A stretch of DNA of 64,000 nt. Origin: Bryoerythrophyllum caledonicum. Its lineage: Eukaryota > Streptophyta > Bryopsida > Pottiales > Pottiaceae. The stretch is taken from the NCBI GenBank assembly GCA_963971425.1, contig OZ020525.1:9531560-9595559 (forward strand), read 5' to 3'. The number at the start of each line of letters is the position of its first letter. The stretch's first letter is position 1. Position numbers and translations under genes: made by a program. This document shows positions 10,478 through 22,029 of the stretch, one piece after another. The notes beneath the pieces were generated by a model. That model searched no databases and was not told the DNA's origin. It worked only from the letters and a program-made list of their open reading frames with translations.

Positions 10478-12906
10478 ATGTCTTTGCCAGTGTCTGGAGT
10501 ACCCAAGCAAAGGAGAGATGCCCGGCAACAGAGCATTCTCCATATGTTTAGGGCATCTTCTTCTTCTCAAACTTTGAGTAATGGGAGGAATGAAGTGCCT
10601 GAGTTGTCAGAATCTTCTGTTAGGGGTTCTCCACGTGGTATTCCTGATGTTGAGGTAGAGCAAGGTGGCGTTCAAGGTCATGATCAGATCAGAGAGGACA
10701 TTGAGATGGGGGAAGAGAATGAGATGGGGGAAGACAATGATTTTGATACTAGTGCACATGAGGAGGATAGTGTAGGAGTACAGGTTCCAGCTTATGGTGG
10801 TGGAGGGCAGCCTCCAAGGAGGAGGAAGTTTATGCCTGTATGGCGTTAGGGAAGGCCCTGGTTGATGCACATTGCTCTCCTTAGACAGAAGTCCTACATG
10901 AAGTGTGCAGCATGTCAAGCAGCTGGTCAAAACTCACGATGGGGGACTAGAGGAGAAGGTTGTGAGTCATTGCAACTTTCAGCTGTGAAGGAGCATGAAG
11001 GATCAACCCTTCATGCTCATGCCATGCTCAGGTGGAGACCGGTGAGAGATAACCCTGAGGCACTTGCCATGGCTAGACATGTGGTAAATGCTATTGATGC
11101 AGAGAATGCTAGAATTGTTTGTTGTATGAAGATTTTATACCATTTGGTAGTTAATGATAGAGCTATCAATCAGTATGAGGATATGTGTCAGATAATTAGA
11201 CACCTCAGGGCTCCAGACATGCCTGTCAATGATGAGTACGGTGCTTACACTAGTAGACAATCTGCATATGATTTTTTGTGGGCCATTTCACAGCATTTGA
11301 GGGATGTTGATCTTTTAGAAGTTAGAGATTCACCGGTGATGTCTCTTCTTGTAGATGAATCAACCGATCGTAGTCTAGAGCAGCATTTGATTGTGTATGT
11401 TTGCAGTCTATCTCGTGGTGGCTTAGGCCCTCCACGTATGCAGTATGTTGGTTTGTCTGGTGTTCCACGAGCCACATGAGAGGTATTCTATAGGAATGTG
11501 GTGGATTTATTGGAGGAGTTGCAGTGGCCTCTTGACAAATTAGTGGCTTTAGCTACTGATGGAGCGGCTTCTATGACTGGGGTGAGACAAGGACTAGCAG
11601 GCAGACTTCGGGCAAATGTACCAACACTTGTTAATGTGCATTGCATTGCACATAGGTGAGTCTTTAATTTTAAGTTTTTTAAAATGAATTTCATTATTTT
11701 CTAGAATGTAATATATTCACTAATTAATTCCCGTGTTTATTTAGAGATGCACTGGCAGCCAGCGATGTAGCTGACGCATCACCGGAGCTACAGGTTTTGG
11801 ATGATTTCTCCAACCTTGCATACACGTGGGTGGGCAGGTCATCATTACGGCGGACACAGCTTGATCAGTTGATGCTGGAGTTTGCAATGGATCCATTGGT
11901 TGTTCTCCACATACATGGAGTTCGATGGTTATCCCGTGGACAAGTGATGCAACGGATTTTGGATTGTATGCCCTCGTTTCTGGAGCTTTTCCGTGAAGAA
12001 GAAGCAATGTGGTATCGTAAACTCACATCTTTTCAGTTTCAATTCCTTTTACGGTTACTTGTGGATATTCTTATTGAGTTGAATAAACTCAATAAGCTAT
12101 TTCAGAGTGACCATGTGGATATTACTCAGATTGGAGGTCATTTAAACATTTGTATCACAGTATTGAATAGACGTTTTCTAGCAGCTAGAGGTATAGCATT
12201 TGGAAGAGGTTCAAGGGCATTGTGGCCATTTTTGGAGACCTGTGCAACTTCTATGGAGATGGAGTATCCAGTTGCAGATGGTGGCCTGAGAACCTATCCA
12301 ATGCATTTGGAGAGTGTTACTGGGAGAGCCGGTACTATTGAGGAGTGCAAATTCATTGGGGCAGAGTATGTGCAGAGGGTGGTGGATGCATTGAATAACA
12401 GGTTTCCAGACTTAGGCATCTTCAATGCCTGCAAGCTCTTCAGCCCCAATCTCTATCCTGCAAATGATGATGAGAGGACTCGTATTACTGAAGAGTGGTT
12501 GAAGAGGTTGTTTGTGAAGTTCCAGAGTTCTGAAGAAGAACAAGATCGGTGTCGAGGTGAGTGCTTGGAGATGGTAGAGACCATGAGAGAGATGATCCCA
12601 AATAAGTCTTTATTTGAAGCATGGGAGTTTGCAGGTACAACTCCAGAGTGGTCCATCAATTGGCCTGGTTTGAGTAACTTGTGGAGGAGAGTTATGGTGA
12701 TTCCTGTGAGCACTGCAATATGTGAGAGGGGTTTTTCCAGACAAAACCTGATCAAGAGTCATCTCCGTACTAGGTTGAAGTTGGAGGCTTTAGATGCTTT
12801 GATGCGCATTTCATGTGCAAATATTCCAGTTGAAAACATTAATTGGAATGCAATGATGCTTGTCTGGAGAAACATGAAGGATAGGAGAATTCATCCACTT
12901 GTTTGA
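10478..12906 (+). pseudogene. hAT transposase, two coding exons, two nonsense codons
   Basis: The ATG at 10478 directly follows a likely 5' leader intron (donor GTATGT at 10316, acceptor TTGCAG at 10475). Exon 1 ends at 11655. An 89-base intron (GTGAGT...TTTAG, 11656-11744) interrupts the arginine codon of HCIAHR, and exon 2 (11745-12906) continues in frame, for about 780 codons. Hallmarks in order: an acidic N-terminal region; CAACQA zinc-finger-like residues; LLVDESTD with a catalytic Asp; LATDGAASMTG with a second Asp; HCIAHR; HGVRWLSRG; and the C-terminal dimerisation block WRRVMVIPVSTAICERGFS. In-frame stops at 10847-10849 (TAG) and 11477-11479 (TGA) break it. All other hallmarks are intact, so the decay looks recent. 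The gene resembles the ZNF862/KIAA1586-like hAT branch. Confidence 0.85.
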
Positions 12907-13204
12907 ATGGTAAGTTCTTTCTTTTTTTTTTGTAAAAATTGAACATGTTTATATTAACTAAATTTTTATACAATTGCTTAGTTTACCTTCAATTTAAATC
13001 TTTGACATTGTGTTAAAAAAGTTCTAAATATTGTGGTTGATGAATCAATGTGTGCAGGTGAATCCAACCTTTTGAAGATTGGTATTTTGATTAGGTATTA
13101 GTGGTTTGACTCCATTATGTTTACATTCACATGTCATATATGACATAATGTAATTGATATTTGCATCACTCATTTTTTTGGGAAAAAATTGTCAATTTTT
13201 TTTA

Positions 13205-13315
13205 TTATTAGAACCCGTCCAAAGTGAATTTGACATGTCCAAAAACCGGTTCATTTTAAGAGAACCCGTCCACTGGAAATGTTTTTTTTTTCAGAACATG
13301 TCCCGGGACATGTTA
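13205..13315 (+). repeat. Right subterminal CCCGTCC/CATGTCC motif cluster of the hAT element
   Basis: ACCCGTCC occurs at about 13212 and 13265, with CATGTCC variants at about 13235 and 13298 and a CATGTCCCGGGACATG palindrome near 13297-13312. It is the counterpart of the left cluster. Confidence 0.55.
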
Positions 13316-13347
13316 GGGACCTTGTGAAAAATCACCACTGACTTGGT

Positions 13348-13870
13348 GAAACACGGAAACAGCAAGCTTTACAGTGAACAGTACAGGCGTAGTTAATGAG
13401 GCAGACAAATATAGCTCGCAGAGAGATCAAGTTGGAGTTGTAGGCCCAGATGAAAAGATGTAAAGTTATCGGATCTTGAACACGAGTTCTGATCATGCTT
13501 TCACCGAACTGTAGAGTGGGAAGAGCGTCGTCGATTGCCGATGCTTGCTGGAATCGATGGCATGGCGAGTCTCAGAAAGGTGAAACTTAATGTTTAATCA
13601 AATGAACTGTCTAGATTTGGGTTTCTTTAAAAGGGACATCATGTGGTGTGAGTTTTCGCAAGCAATATTCTACTGTTTCTATTGTTAGGTAGGGAAAGTG
13701 GTGCAAGATAGAGTTTTCCTGAAACTCCTTCGTGAAGAGGAAAGAAATGAAAAAGGCAGGGTGATATTTTAAAATAGAAAGAAAGAGGGCACCAGGAATT
13801 TCATGCTCCATTTTTTTGCACCAATGAAATGCATGGTAATCAATGCTCTTGGGCTCTTCCCAATGTATGC
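13348..13870. other. No recognisable gene
   Basis: A spacer between the hAT element and a TTAA MITE. A 66-codon minus-strand frame (13611-13811) has no recognisable features. Confidence 0.4.
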
Positions 13871-14824
13871 TTAACCCCTAAGGCACCAAGACAGTTTTAC
13901 ACCAAAAACACTTCAAAATTGTTGGATTCTAGTGCAATGAATAAAGACGGTAACAAAGACTTTGATTTTTAGTTCTGACCGTAGGATCTCAATAAAGGCT
14001 TATTAAGTAATACATGTACAAAGTTTCACAAACTTTGACCGCACAGATTGAAAGATTATAGTGTTTGAAGTCAAGCAAATGGTTCATTTTCTTCCCTGCA
14101 TTTAGTGGATCAGCAGACTTTGACTTCACTTGGTGTCAAAAAATTTCACTACACAAGGTCTAAATCTATTACCATCTTGTAAAGCATGATGTTAGCTCCT
14201 TACACACCAATTTTTTAGAGGTAGAGACGGGGTGTAGCATATTCAAAACAAGTGTGCAAGGAGTGGAGGCTCAAAATTTGTTAATTCACACATTAATTTT
14301 TTTTGAACTTAATATGTTTTTGATTGATAATCCGAATGGTTAATAAGAAGGTTTACATTACATATTGTTGTGGAAAAAATAAAAAGTGAAAAATATAAAG
14401 ATAACTAGGTTTTATGTGGAAAAGAAGAAGTTTTTTTGATACCTTGCCCGACAATGAGTGACAATGTGTGAAAATGTTTGACTTGGGTTGGTATGCTATT
14501 TTTCACTAAAGACAAAAACTTTTTTTTGACCATGTGAAGGGAGATAATATTACTTGTGAGTACTGAAAATCTCACTTTCAATAGAGTGTCCTATCAAAAG
14601 TTTTTGGAGGTGCCCGAGGTGCCCGCCCTCCCCATTTAAAATTCAAAACCCTATAACTTTTTCATCAAATGTCCAATTCAGGAAAAAATTGTTTTCCCAC
14701 TAAGATCTTGGTAATGTCTTTCTGTAGTAAAAATTTCAAAGAAGAATGTTGGAAATTGACACCATAGGAACTTGACCAAACTTTCAAAAAGTCCTTTTGG
14801 GACACTTGGTCCTTTAGGGGTTAA
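13871..14824 (+). mobile_element. TTAA-flanked MITE, copy A (piggyBac-like)
   Basis: The unit is 954 bp. TTAA bounds both sides, and the ends are inverted: CCCCTAAGGCACCAAG at the left, CTTGGTCCTTTAGGGG at the right. It has no coding capacity. Closely similar copies lie at 61369-62327 (same strand) and 32635-32696 plus 55348-56241 (inverted, interrupted). More diverged relatives lie at 50209-51137 and 60361-61251. TTAA targets and C-rich ends are the piggyBac signature. Confidence 0.75.
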
Positions 14825-14838
14825 GCTCCGCCATTGTA

Positions 14839-16149
14839 CAGTACCCGGCAAGGAGTACACGTTTATACACGTTTCCACACTACATTGCTGCTAATTTTGA
14901 CATTATCCTGAGGGTTGAAAATTTGTCATTTTACCATGAAATTTTTGACACAAGATCATTTTCATGTTGACAACATGTGTGCAAAATTTCAAGGCCAGAA
15001 GATGAATACAAAAAAAATTATTTAAAATCTACCAACATGTGTAGTTGTGAGCCATTGATAGCTGCCAACTTTGACACCCTCCGTAGGGCTGATTATTTTT
15101 TAATTTACTGTGAAATTTATGGCAAAAGATCAACTCCATGTTTATAACAAGTGTGCCAAATTTCAAGCCACGTGATGAATACAAAAAAAAGATACTCAAA
15201 TTTTTTTCTCATAGTTACATATGTTGGTAGATTTTGAAGATTGTTTTTTATATTCATCTTATGGCCTTAAAATCTGGCACACATTATATGAACATGGAGA
15301 TGATTTTGTGCCAAAAATTCATGGTCAATTAACAATTTTTCAAACCTAGGTAGGGTGCCGAAGTTGGCAATAGTGAAATGGTTTCCCTCATTGTTTCTCA
15401 CAACTACACATGTTGGTAGATTTAGATTTCATTTCTTTTCTTTCGTAAATCTTTTGGACTTGAAACTAAGCACACGTATAATCAACATAGAGGTGGTCTC
15501 ATGTCCAAAATCTCATGGGAAAAAATAAAAATTTTAATCCTTAGAAAGGTGTCAAAGTTGGCAGTTGTGAAATGTTTCTCACATCTACACATGTTGGTAG
15601 ATTTCAAAAATCTTTTGTTATATGTATATTTTAGCCTTCAAATTTGGCACACATGTAATCAACATAGAGATAGTTTCATGCCAAACCTTTCATGAGAAAA
15701 ATAAAAAATCAATCCTTGGAAGTGTGACAAAGTTGGCTAGGAGTGAAATATTTCTCAAAACTACACATATTGGTAGATTTGGAATATTACTTTTTGTGTG
15801 GATCTTTTGCAATTAAATTTTTTGGCACATGTAATCAACATAGAGGTGGTCTCATGCTAAACATTTCATGGGCAAAAAAAATTCTTTTAATCCTTGGAAG
15901 GGTGTCAAAGTTGGCAACTTTGAAACTTTTCTCATAGCTACACATGTTGACAAATTTTGAATATCTTTTTTTGTATTCTTCTGGACTTGAAATTTTACAC
16001 ACATGTTGTCAATATAGAAATGATCTTGTGCCAAAAAATTAATGGTAAAATGACAAATTTTCAGCCCTTAAAAGAATGTCAAAGTTGGTAGCAGTGTAGT
16101 GTGGAAATGTACATAAGCAAGAAGAACGTATATTTATTGTCAGGTACTG
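14839..16149. mobile_element. Tc1/mariner-related non-autonomous element built of ~177-bp repeats
   Basis: The ends are inverted (CAGTACCCGGCAA at the left; CAGTACCTGACAA read from the right) and TA flanks both sides (14837-14838 and 16150-16151). Inside, a ~177-bp unit recurs: two copies forward (starting about 14885 and 15061) and five inverted (ending about 15371, 15563, 15740, 15917 and 16092). Each unit carries GCCAACTTTGACACCCTCC at one end and TACCAACATGTGTAG at the other. The same units form the inverted repeats of the transposase-bearing element at 29311-32089, so this is probably its non-autonomous relative. Overlapping ~64-codon frames are repeat artefacts, not genes. Confidence 0.75.
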
Positions 16150-16655
16150 TACAATGGCCTCCAATATGTCTTACAACCCCATATGTAACTTGGAGGCAAA
16201 TATTTCACTTTTAGAGCATAGTTATGGTATGATACATGTCATATTTGATGGAGATTTTTGGCAAGGGGCAACCTCAGCCATGTAGCGTCTTGTGAGTCAT
16301 GACATGTTTAATACATATCCGCCTGAATGACACCAGGCCCATTTAGAAATTAGTACGTTGAGATTACAAATTCAGTGTTGTACTTGATAATCTCATTGAA
16401 AGAGATCTGAACTCCTAGATTTTAAGAAGCTCTGGGATTGATAAGATAGACAATAGTGCTTGCACCTTTCTGGTGATTTTTATTTGCAGAGAGAGCCTAG
16501 AAGATTTGCGAGAAAAGATTATTATTTGTGTTGGATATTGTATATGTGATATAGCTTGATGTTTTGTAAACAGACTTTGTAAGGTTTCAAGTAGTCTCAA
16601 TTCACTTTGCACCATGACATGAAGTTTTGTGCCAAAGGATGTGCAAAATATGATA
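16150..16655. other. Spacer with no recognisable gene
   Basis: AT-rich DNA between the repeat-array element and the degenerate Tc1 transposase. A 137-codon minus-strand frame (16415-16828) is a shadow of the plus-strand pseudogene and has no domain. Confidence 0.4.
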
Positions 16656-16659
16656 CTTG

Positions 16660-17112
16660 GTATGAGAAAAGTTAGCTTGACATTGAGCAAATTTGGAGAC
16701 ATTGTAGGGAGATCCAAATCAACAATTTCAAGGGTCTTGAAGTGATACAATGAATGTGGCTCTAGCAAGCCTGCAAAGAAGCCCGGTTGGCCACATAAAT
16801 TGAGTGATAAGGGTAGGAGAAGGCTCATGAGAGATATTAGTAGTAACCGCTGCGTTCTTCTTGCAAAACTTTGTGAGAATATTACACCTCATGTAGGCAT
16901 GGTGACTTTTGTAAAGGGATTCATGAGCTTGGTGTTAATAGTTGCATTGCAGTGAAGAAGTTGTTTATGAGTGACATACATAGGCCAAGAGGTTGGCCTT
17001 TGCAAAAAAGCATTTGTTTTAGACGGTTGAAGATTGAAACAATGTGATTTGGACAGACGAGTCATCATTTGAGGTTGAAAAACAATCTTGTCAGTTTTTT
17101 GTATGACAAAGA
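16660..17112 (+). pseudogene. Degenerate Tc1-type transposase (HTH part and first catalytic Asp)
   Basis: Plus-strand translation gives a helix-turn-helix segment (IVGRSKSTISRVLK), then a linker (GWPHKLSDKGRRRLMRDIS), then HELGVNSCIAVKKLF, and after a frame change IWTDESSFEVEKQS, the block with the first catalytic Asp of Tc1 transposases. Stops and frameshifts separate these parts, and the sequence ends before the second Asp and the Glu. It is a different lineage from the Tc1 element at 29.3-32.1 kb. I could not find its inverted repeats. Confidence 0.65.
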
Positions 17113-17690
17113 GTTTACAAAATTATACATATAAATCCTTGAAAAACAAATAAAATAATTCACGAGAAATAGAGTTCCTATTTTTGGACATTGAAATTTC
17201 TCATGTTGGATAAGAATCCATAAAGCCATAGATTAAATAGAATAATTTTGATAGAACACTTCTAAAACATAATCTAAAACAAAAAGTTCAAAGGACTTCA
17301 TTATGGGGTGGCAAGTCATATTGGAGACCATTGTACTCTAAGTTCTCATAGAGTTGACATATAGTTTCCCCACACCTTTTCCAAGCCAAGTCACCATGTT
17401 CATGTCGTCCCACTTGCTAACATCAGGAAGATGAACTCCAGTCCCCGAAAAAAGGCCGGAGTGAATAAAGTGTATGTTTGTTCCACCACTAAGCCTATGT
17501 CCACCAGACATAGGCTTAGTAGAATAGAACTACTTTCCATCTCAAGAGTAAATACTATATAAGCAATAACTAGTAACTAAGGACCCAAGACCAATCAGAT
17601 CCATATGGCTCAATTTGAAGAGATGATATGTAAAGGTTAAATGGGTATTTTTGAGAGGCTTTGAGGGTATCATTTAATTCTGAGAGAGGT
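17113..17690. other. AT-rich spacer with a perfect hairpin
   Basis: No gene is visible. The stretch holds the hairpin at 17488-17520 and leads into the 3' end of the minus-strand LINE. Confidence 0.4.
17488..17520. repeat. Perfect 14-bp stem, 5-base loop hairpin
   Basis: ACTAAGCCTATGTC pairs perfectly with GACATAGGCTTAGT around CACCA. There is no T-run after it, and this is eukaryotic DNA, so a bacterial-type terminator is not implied. It may be a compact MITE remnant or a structured transcript end. Confidence 0.65.
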
Positions 17691-18866
17691 TAGTTGTTTT
17701 CAATTTTTTGTTTGTGTAGAAGTATGGACATTGCATGTTGGATAGCAATGGTATTGATCTTTGTGAATGTCTTTTTAATTGGAATAATGGGGATATTGAA
17801 TGTTTTTCCAAGACTTTTCATGGAGGAGATGAAGGTAGTGGCTCTAGCTCGAGCCGCGATGACAACAAGGGGGTCAGCTTTCCATCCTAGAGTTGTGATG
17901 TCATTGATAAGTGGTTGATATTTACTAATTTTGTTTTCGATTGCTTCTAGGAAAAACCTGTCATTACAATTTTTGGCTTCAATGAATTACGTAGTGAGGT
18001 TTGTAATTGTGTGGTCCGGTGTGGGGTCTTTATATGCTAGTCCTTTGACGCATAGTATGTCTCGTTTAAATCTGACTTTACATTGACATCTTTGGTTTCT
18101 ACATGTGCATGGAAGTAGCTATGGAAGACTATGTTTTCTTGTGGTTTGTTATTGAAGGTTCTAGCGTTCATATGTATGAAGCACCGTAATTTATTGAGGA
18201 TATTCTTAGTTTTTGGATTTCCCATATTTCTTTATTGTGCCTTTTGACGATTAGGACTATGTGATGGTTTTGGCATTTGAGGAGTACATGTAGCCATGTT
18301 TTTGGGTTCGTGGAGGTGCATGTTGAGCATGTTATGAATGGAAATCATTCTATTCCAAAGAAGAGTTGTTTGCGGGCGTTTCCCATATATTGTCCAGTAC
18401 AAAATTTGATAAGGCATATTTTTTGTGAGTCTGTAATTATGGGATTTTCCCAAACATTTCTAGAGAGTTCATTATCAATGTTATTATTACCGGTCTATTT
18501 GTTTATGTAGAAAAACTTCCCGAGATAAACTTGAGGTTGTTATTTAATCCTTCAGAGCCGGAAAGGCCCAAACGTGGTCTCTAGAGGGGTGAAAACACAC
18601 TGTTTCAATCAATAGTGGAAACTACGGCCAAAATATTCTTAACAATGGACGTAGTTTAAGTTACAATGATTCTAATGAGACCATTGCCCCAAATTGATGC
18701 ATGCTTTAGCAAACTGTAATGATTTTTGTGAATTAATGTTGCGGTGGTATGTATTCAATGTGTATATGATGTTCTGCATGATTTATGACAATTGTAGAAG
18801 CTCTTAGGTCTTGTCGGTCATGCTCGGCACTAAAGGGTTTTTTGAGATATTTATCCAGAAATCTTA
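17690..18866 (-). pseudogene. LINE (non-LTR retrotransposon) 3' part, degenerate
   Basis: Minus-strand translation in mixed frames reads like the C-terminus of an RNase H-bearing LINE polyprotein. A zinc-finger-type block has KICLIKFCTGQYMGN, then TCSTCTS and a histidine-containing TWLHVLLKCQN, and is followed by RHNKEIWE. Farther on come KDPTPDHTITNL and KADPLVVIAARARATT. Several stops and frameshifts break it. It continues upstream at 20387-21188 on the other side of a Harbinger-like insertion. Confidence 0.6.
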
Positions 18867-20386
18867 GGGGCGTTTCACACTAAGCCCAAGGGCCGAACTC
18901 CATTGAAGACCAAACTATGCCGAGGGGCCGAGTTTTGGAGTTGTAAAAAATTATTAAAATATTGAATTGGTGGAGTTTGGGTCCTTCTAGTGTGAAACCC
19001 CAAGGGCCGAGTTGAGGAGCCGTGACCCATATCATTTGGCAATTCCCAAGCCCATATTTTCCTCTTGAAGGCACTTATTTTCTGAAATTTTCCTCTCACC
19101 TTCTTTAGCCATGGATTCTAGAAGAGAACACATTTTGTTCTTCTTTCGGTTTTCATGGTTATGACGTATGCCATTGTGGGCATTTTGGCATTGCAATTTT
19201 TGAACAAAATGTTCAAATGATGATGATGGTGGTTTTTATTGTTGGAGGACAACGGAGGGTGGTATCGCAAAAGTCTTCTTGCATGCCATACTTGTCCGAT
19301 TGAACTTTGGGTGCATTGCAAGTAATCTAGCATGTAGCCTAACCCATGTATCGATTCCTAGCATCCAAACCACCAAAAAGCATCAAGAATTGGCCAGCAC
19401 AATAACCCATAGCATTTGTCAAAGTGCAAGTCAATTTCCACAACATATACCCTGGTATGGGGGGAAAGGGAGGCCTGGGGGCCGAGCACGGCGCTCGGCG
19501 GCTACGACAAAGAGGCAAAGATAATGGTAAAAAAAATACCTTGTTTCTTGCCGTTTCTGACAAATTCCGGCTCCATCTCTTCCCGAAGCGCAATCAAGGT
19601 GTGAACCTCTCAATCAAGCCAAGTACGACCTCCTCCGTCTTCTTCTTCGCCTTCAATTTTCATAGTGGTTGATGTTGCCTTCTTCCTTGGTGCCGCCTTC
19701 TTCTTTGGTGACGCCCTCTTCTTTGAAGAATTGACAATAACCACATCATCATCATTATCCTCAATTCTCTCCTCTCTTCTTTCATCCCAATTTTGTGCTG
19801 AAAATTGTTGGAATGCACTATACGAATGTAGCCTCAAAAAGTTCTCCTCATCAACTGAATCTTCCGATTGGCTATGAAAGTATGGGGTGTTGGAATAACG
19901 CTCCATTCTCACAAAATTTGGGAGAAGAAAAAAGGTGGGGTACAACAATCAAACAACCCAAAAAAATTGACAAAAACAAAGAAAACAGCATAAGCAAGAA
20001 CAAAGGAAGATGAGAGAGAGGTTTAGGAGAAATAGAGGGGAACAAAGATGAAGGCAACGGTTCCTTCATTCAAGGTTAAAAAAACTAGCCGTTTCAATCT
20101 AGCGGATGAGATCTAGTCAGATTTTGAATATTTTAATGAGAAAATATTTGGCCCCTCGGCAAGAGTTTGGGTTTCTATTCTTGTTGGACCCAAACTCTCC
20201 TCGACGGGCCGAACTCTTGGCGCCAAAATTCTCAAAAAGTGCTGCCATGTAAGCATTTTGGTGCCCTTCGGCCCTTGACCCTTGGCCCCTAGTGTGAAGC
20301 CCCACGGGCCGATTTTCAGCTCTAGGCCAATCAAATTGCTAGAATTGCTCGGCCCCTCGAGCTCGGCCCTTGGTGTAAAACCCCCC
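18867..20386 (-). mobile_element. Harbinger-like element inserted into the LINE
   Basis: The ends are inverted: GGGGCGTTTCACACTAAG at the left and GGGGGGTTTTACACCAAGG read from the right. Both arms are packed with GGGCCGA words. The flanking trinucleotides are TTA (18864-18866) and TTG (20387-20389), consistent with a 3-bp duplication that has since mutated. The LINE reading resumes on each side. Inside is a Myb-type ORF remnant but no transposase nuclease. Confidence 0.65.
19540..19948 (-). pseudogene. Myb/SANT-like ORF1 of the Harbinger-like element (first exon, one stop)
   Basis: The most likely ATG is at 19906 (MERYSNTPYFHSQSED). An acidic region is followed by a basic SPKKKAAPRKKA stretch, then TWLD, an in-frame TGA (19610-19612), and EVHTLIALREEMEPEF. 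The Trp plus LIALREEM pattern matches the first helices of plant trihelix/Myb-like domains. A GTATTT donor follows at 19539. Later exons are not certain; a 71-codon frame at 19118-19333 may hold part of one. Confidence 0.5.
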
Positions 20387-21188
20387 TTGTAGAGCATTTG
20401 TCTGGGGTGTCTTCCATAGAAGACCAACTTTCTCTTTGGAGGTAGTATGGAGAAGCGTGGGCATGTTCATGTAGGTGTTTGGCATTTCTATGGAGTTTGT
20501 CAGATCCTTCTTTAGCTAATTTATCCGCTTGTTCGTTTCCTTCTGTACTGACATGTGCTCTAATTTTATGGAGGGTTGTGGTCTATGTGCGATTTTGTAA
20601 CATTTGAACAATAGATGTTAATATGGCTAGTTTAGGGTGGCTATTATCGAGGATAAGATGTGTTATTTGTGTGTTTAATAGATACAAGATGCTTATAGAA
20701 TGTGTAAAGATGTGTGCTAGTTCATTAGCGTATTGTGAAGTGATAATTTGGAGGGTTTAATCGAGGGCCATCATTTCTGCTCTGAGAAAATTTTGAAGTC
20801 CATGTAATCTTTTGGATATTTTTATATTTTTGGTGAAGTTATATATGCCATATCCTGCTTTTTCTCTATGCCAATGTCTAGGACTTATTTCTGTTGGTTC
20901 TTTGAAGGAACCATCTGTGTAGTAACAATATGCGGGTTCAAATTTTAAAGGGGTGTATTCAAGATATGTGGGGAGGGGGAATGTTACTTGTAATGGAGGT
21001 AAGTGCAGCAAATTGTTTCATGGTGCCAATATTTTTATTTTGGTGGTATGCATAGTACTTGTATGGTGGATGACTGGAGCCTAGATTTGTTTTTTAGTTT
21101 AGATGGAATAGTAGGTTCTTCATATGGTACCGAGTTTGCCTCAATTAATGCAATGATGTGAGAATCTAAGAATGGGCCTAAGTGTGGG
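20387..21188 (-). pseudogene. LINE RNase H domain, degenerate
   Basis: The open part (20757-21011) contains YYTDGSFKEP with the first RNase H Asp and LRAEMMALD with the catalytic Glu. Beyond a stop, the frame continues through SISILYLLNTQ, LTSIVQML and ends with STEGNEQADKLAKEGS, which has the final conserved Asp. This Asp-Glu-Asp order is diagnostic of the RNase H that follows reverse transcriptase in several LINE clades. The reverse transcriptase itself is absent: the element is cut at 21189 by an LTR retrotransposon. Confidence 0.75.
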
Positions 21189-21346
21189 TGTTAAGCGGAG
21201 AACCAGGATTAGAGGACCCGGGTAGTAATTTTCTTTTTGATCACCGGATAAGTTTTTAGCTCTCTAGTGGATGAACCTAAACAGGCGGATGATTTCCTTC
21301 ATGGACAATTTTTCATCCATTGGACTGGCCGGATGAACCCTGGACA
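21189..21346 (+). repeat. Left LTR, minimum extent
   Basis: The portion matched by the right copy starts TG and ends GGACA. The real LTR may extend farther right, because the right copy stops at a foreign junction. The region 21260-21450 carries at least nine GGATGA/TCATCC words in both orientations, which could be enhancer or protein-binding repeats. Confidence 0.6.
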
Positions 21347-22029
21347 AGCGGATGATTTCCGTCTTGACCAGTTTCATCCGCCAGTTGAATGAACATGTAC
21401 ATCCGGATGACTTTCATCTAGTCCAGTATTCATCGGCCGGATGAAGCCAGTTAGGGTTTGGTGCACATGTGGGGAGAGCTTGGAAGCTCTCTCTCTCTCT
21501 GCAACTTGGAGCTAGAGCATAAACACTAGGTTTTGAGGAGGTTTTAAAGTGCTACTATGCTGGAAGGCTACATTGAGATTGGGAGAGTTGACGATTTACA
21601 AACTATGAGCTAGCCAATAAAATCCGACGTGATCTGAGGTTGTATGTGGTATTTTTGAGCAAATCAGGGTTTCTTTAGGGTTTCTAGGGTTTATGTAGAA
21701 GAAAGTTTATGGATCAACCTCCCTTTAACATTAGCGACCATTCTAGAGATCCACATCCATGAGTTTCGCGGCGGCCCCAACGGCACGCTCCTTTCAGAGT
21801 GGAGCTGGATCAGGGAACAGATTCTAGTCCAGGGTCATGACTGGGAGTAAGTCAAGACCAGGAGCCGAATGAAGATTGTGGAATGGGATAGTGGCCCAGG
21901 TTTAGCTTCAAACAAGAACCCGAGCAGGAGCCACAGGGTAACCCGGGTACAACCTGGCTTGATCACGGAGAGGTAGAGCTGGACGAGGGGGCACGAGATG
22001 GCCGGTAGCGGGAAGATCAAGAGACAAAC

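Larger units (their letters stand above)
9806..13339 (+). mobile_element. hAT-superfamily DNA transposon
   Basis: The terminal sequences are inverted copies sharing TGATTTTTCACAA; the right end read in reverse is GTGGTGATTTTTCACAAGG. Candidate 8-bp target duplications are GACTTGGC (9798-9805) and GACTTGGT (13340-13347), matching at 7 of 8, and 8 bp is the hAT size. The interior holds one hAT transposase gene with introns. Both subterminal zones carry repeated ACCCGTCC words, as expected for hAT transposase-binding sites. The exact first base of the inverted repeat is uncertain by a few positions. Confidence 0.75.

Noticed and set aside
15501-15937. Three overlapping 64-codon frames of similar sequence
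   Set aside because: They repeat at the period of the ~177-bp array and are repeat translations, not a gene family.
21189-21346. A complete 158-bp LTR with TG...CA ends
   Set aside because: The similarity does end at CA, but no primer-binding site follows at 21347 and the right copy meets foreign DNA at the same point, so the end may be a truncation. Kept only as a minimum extent.
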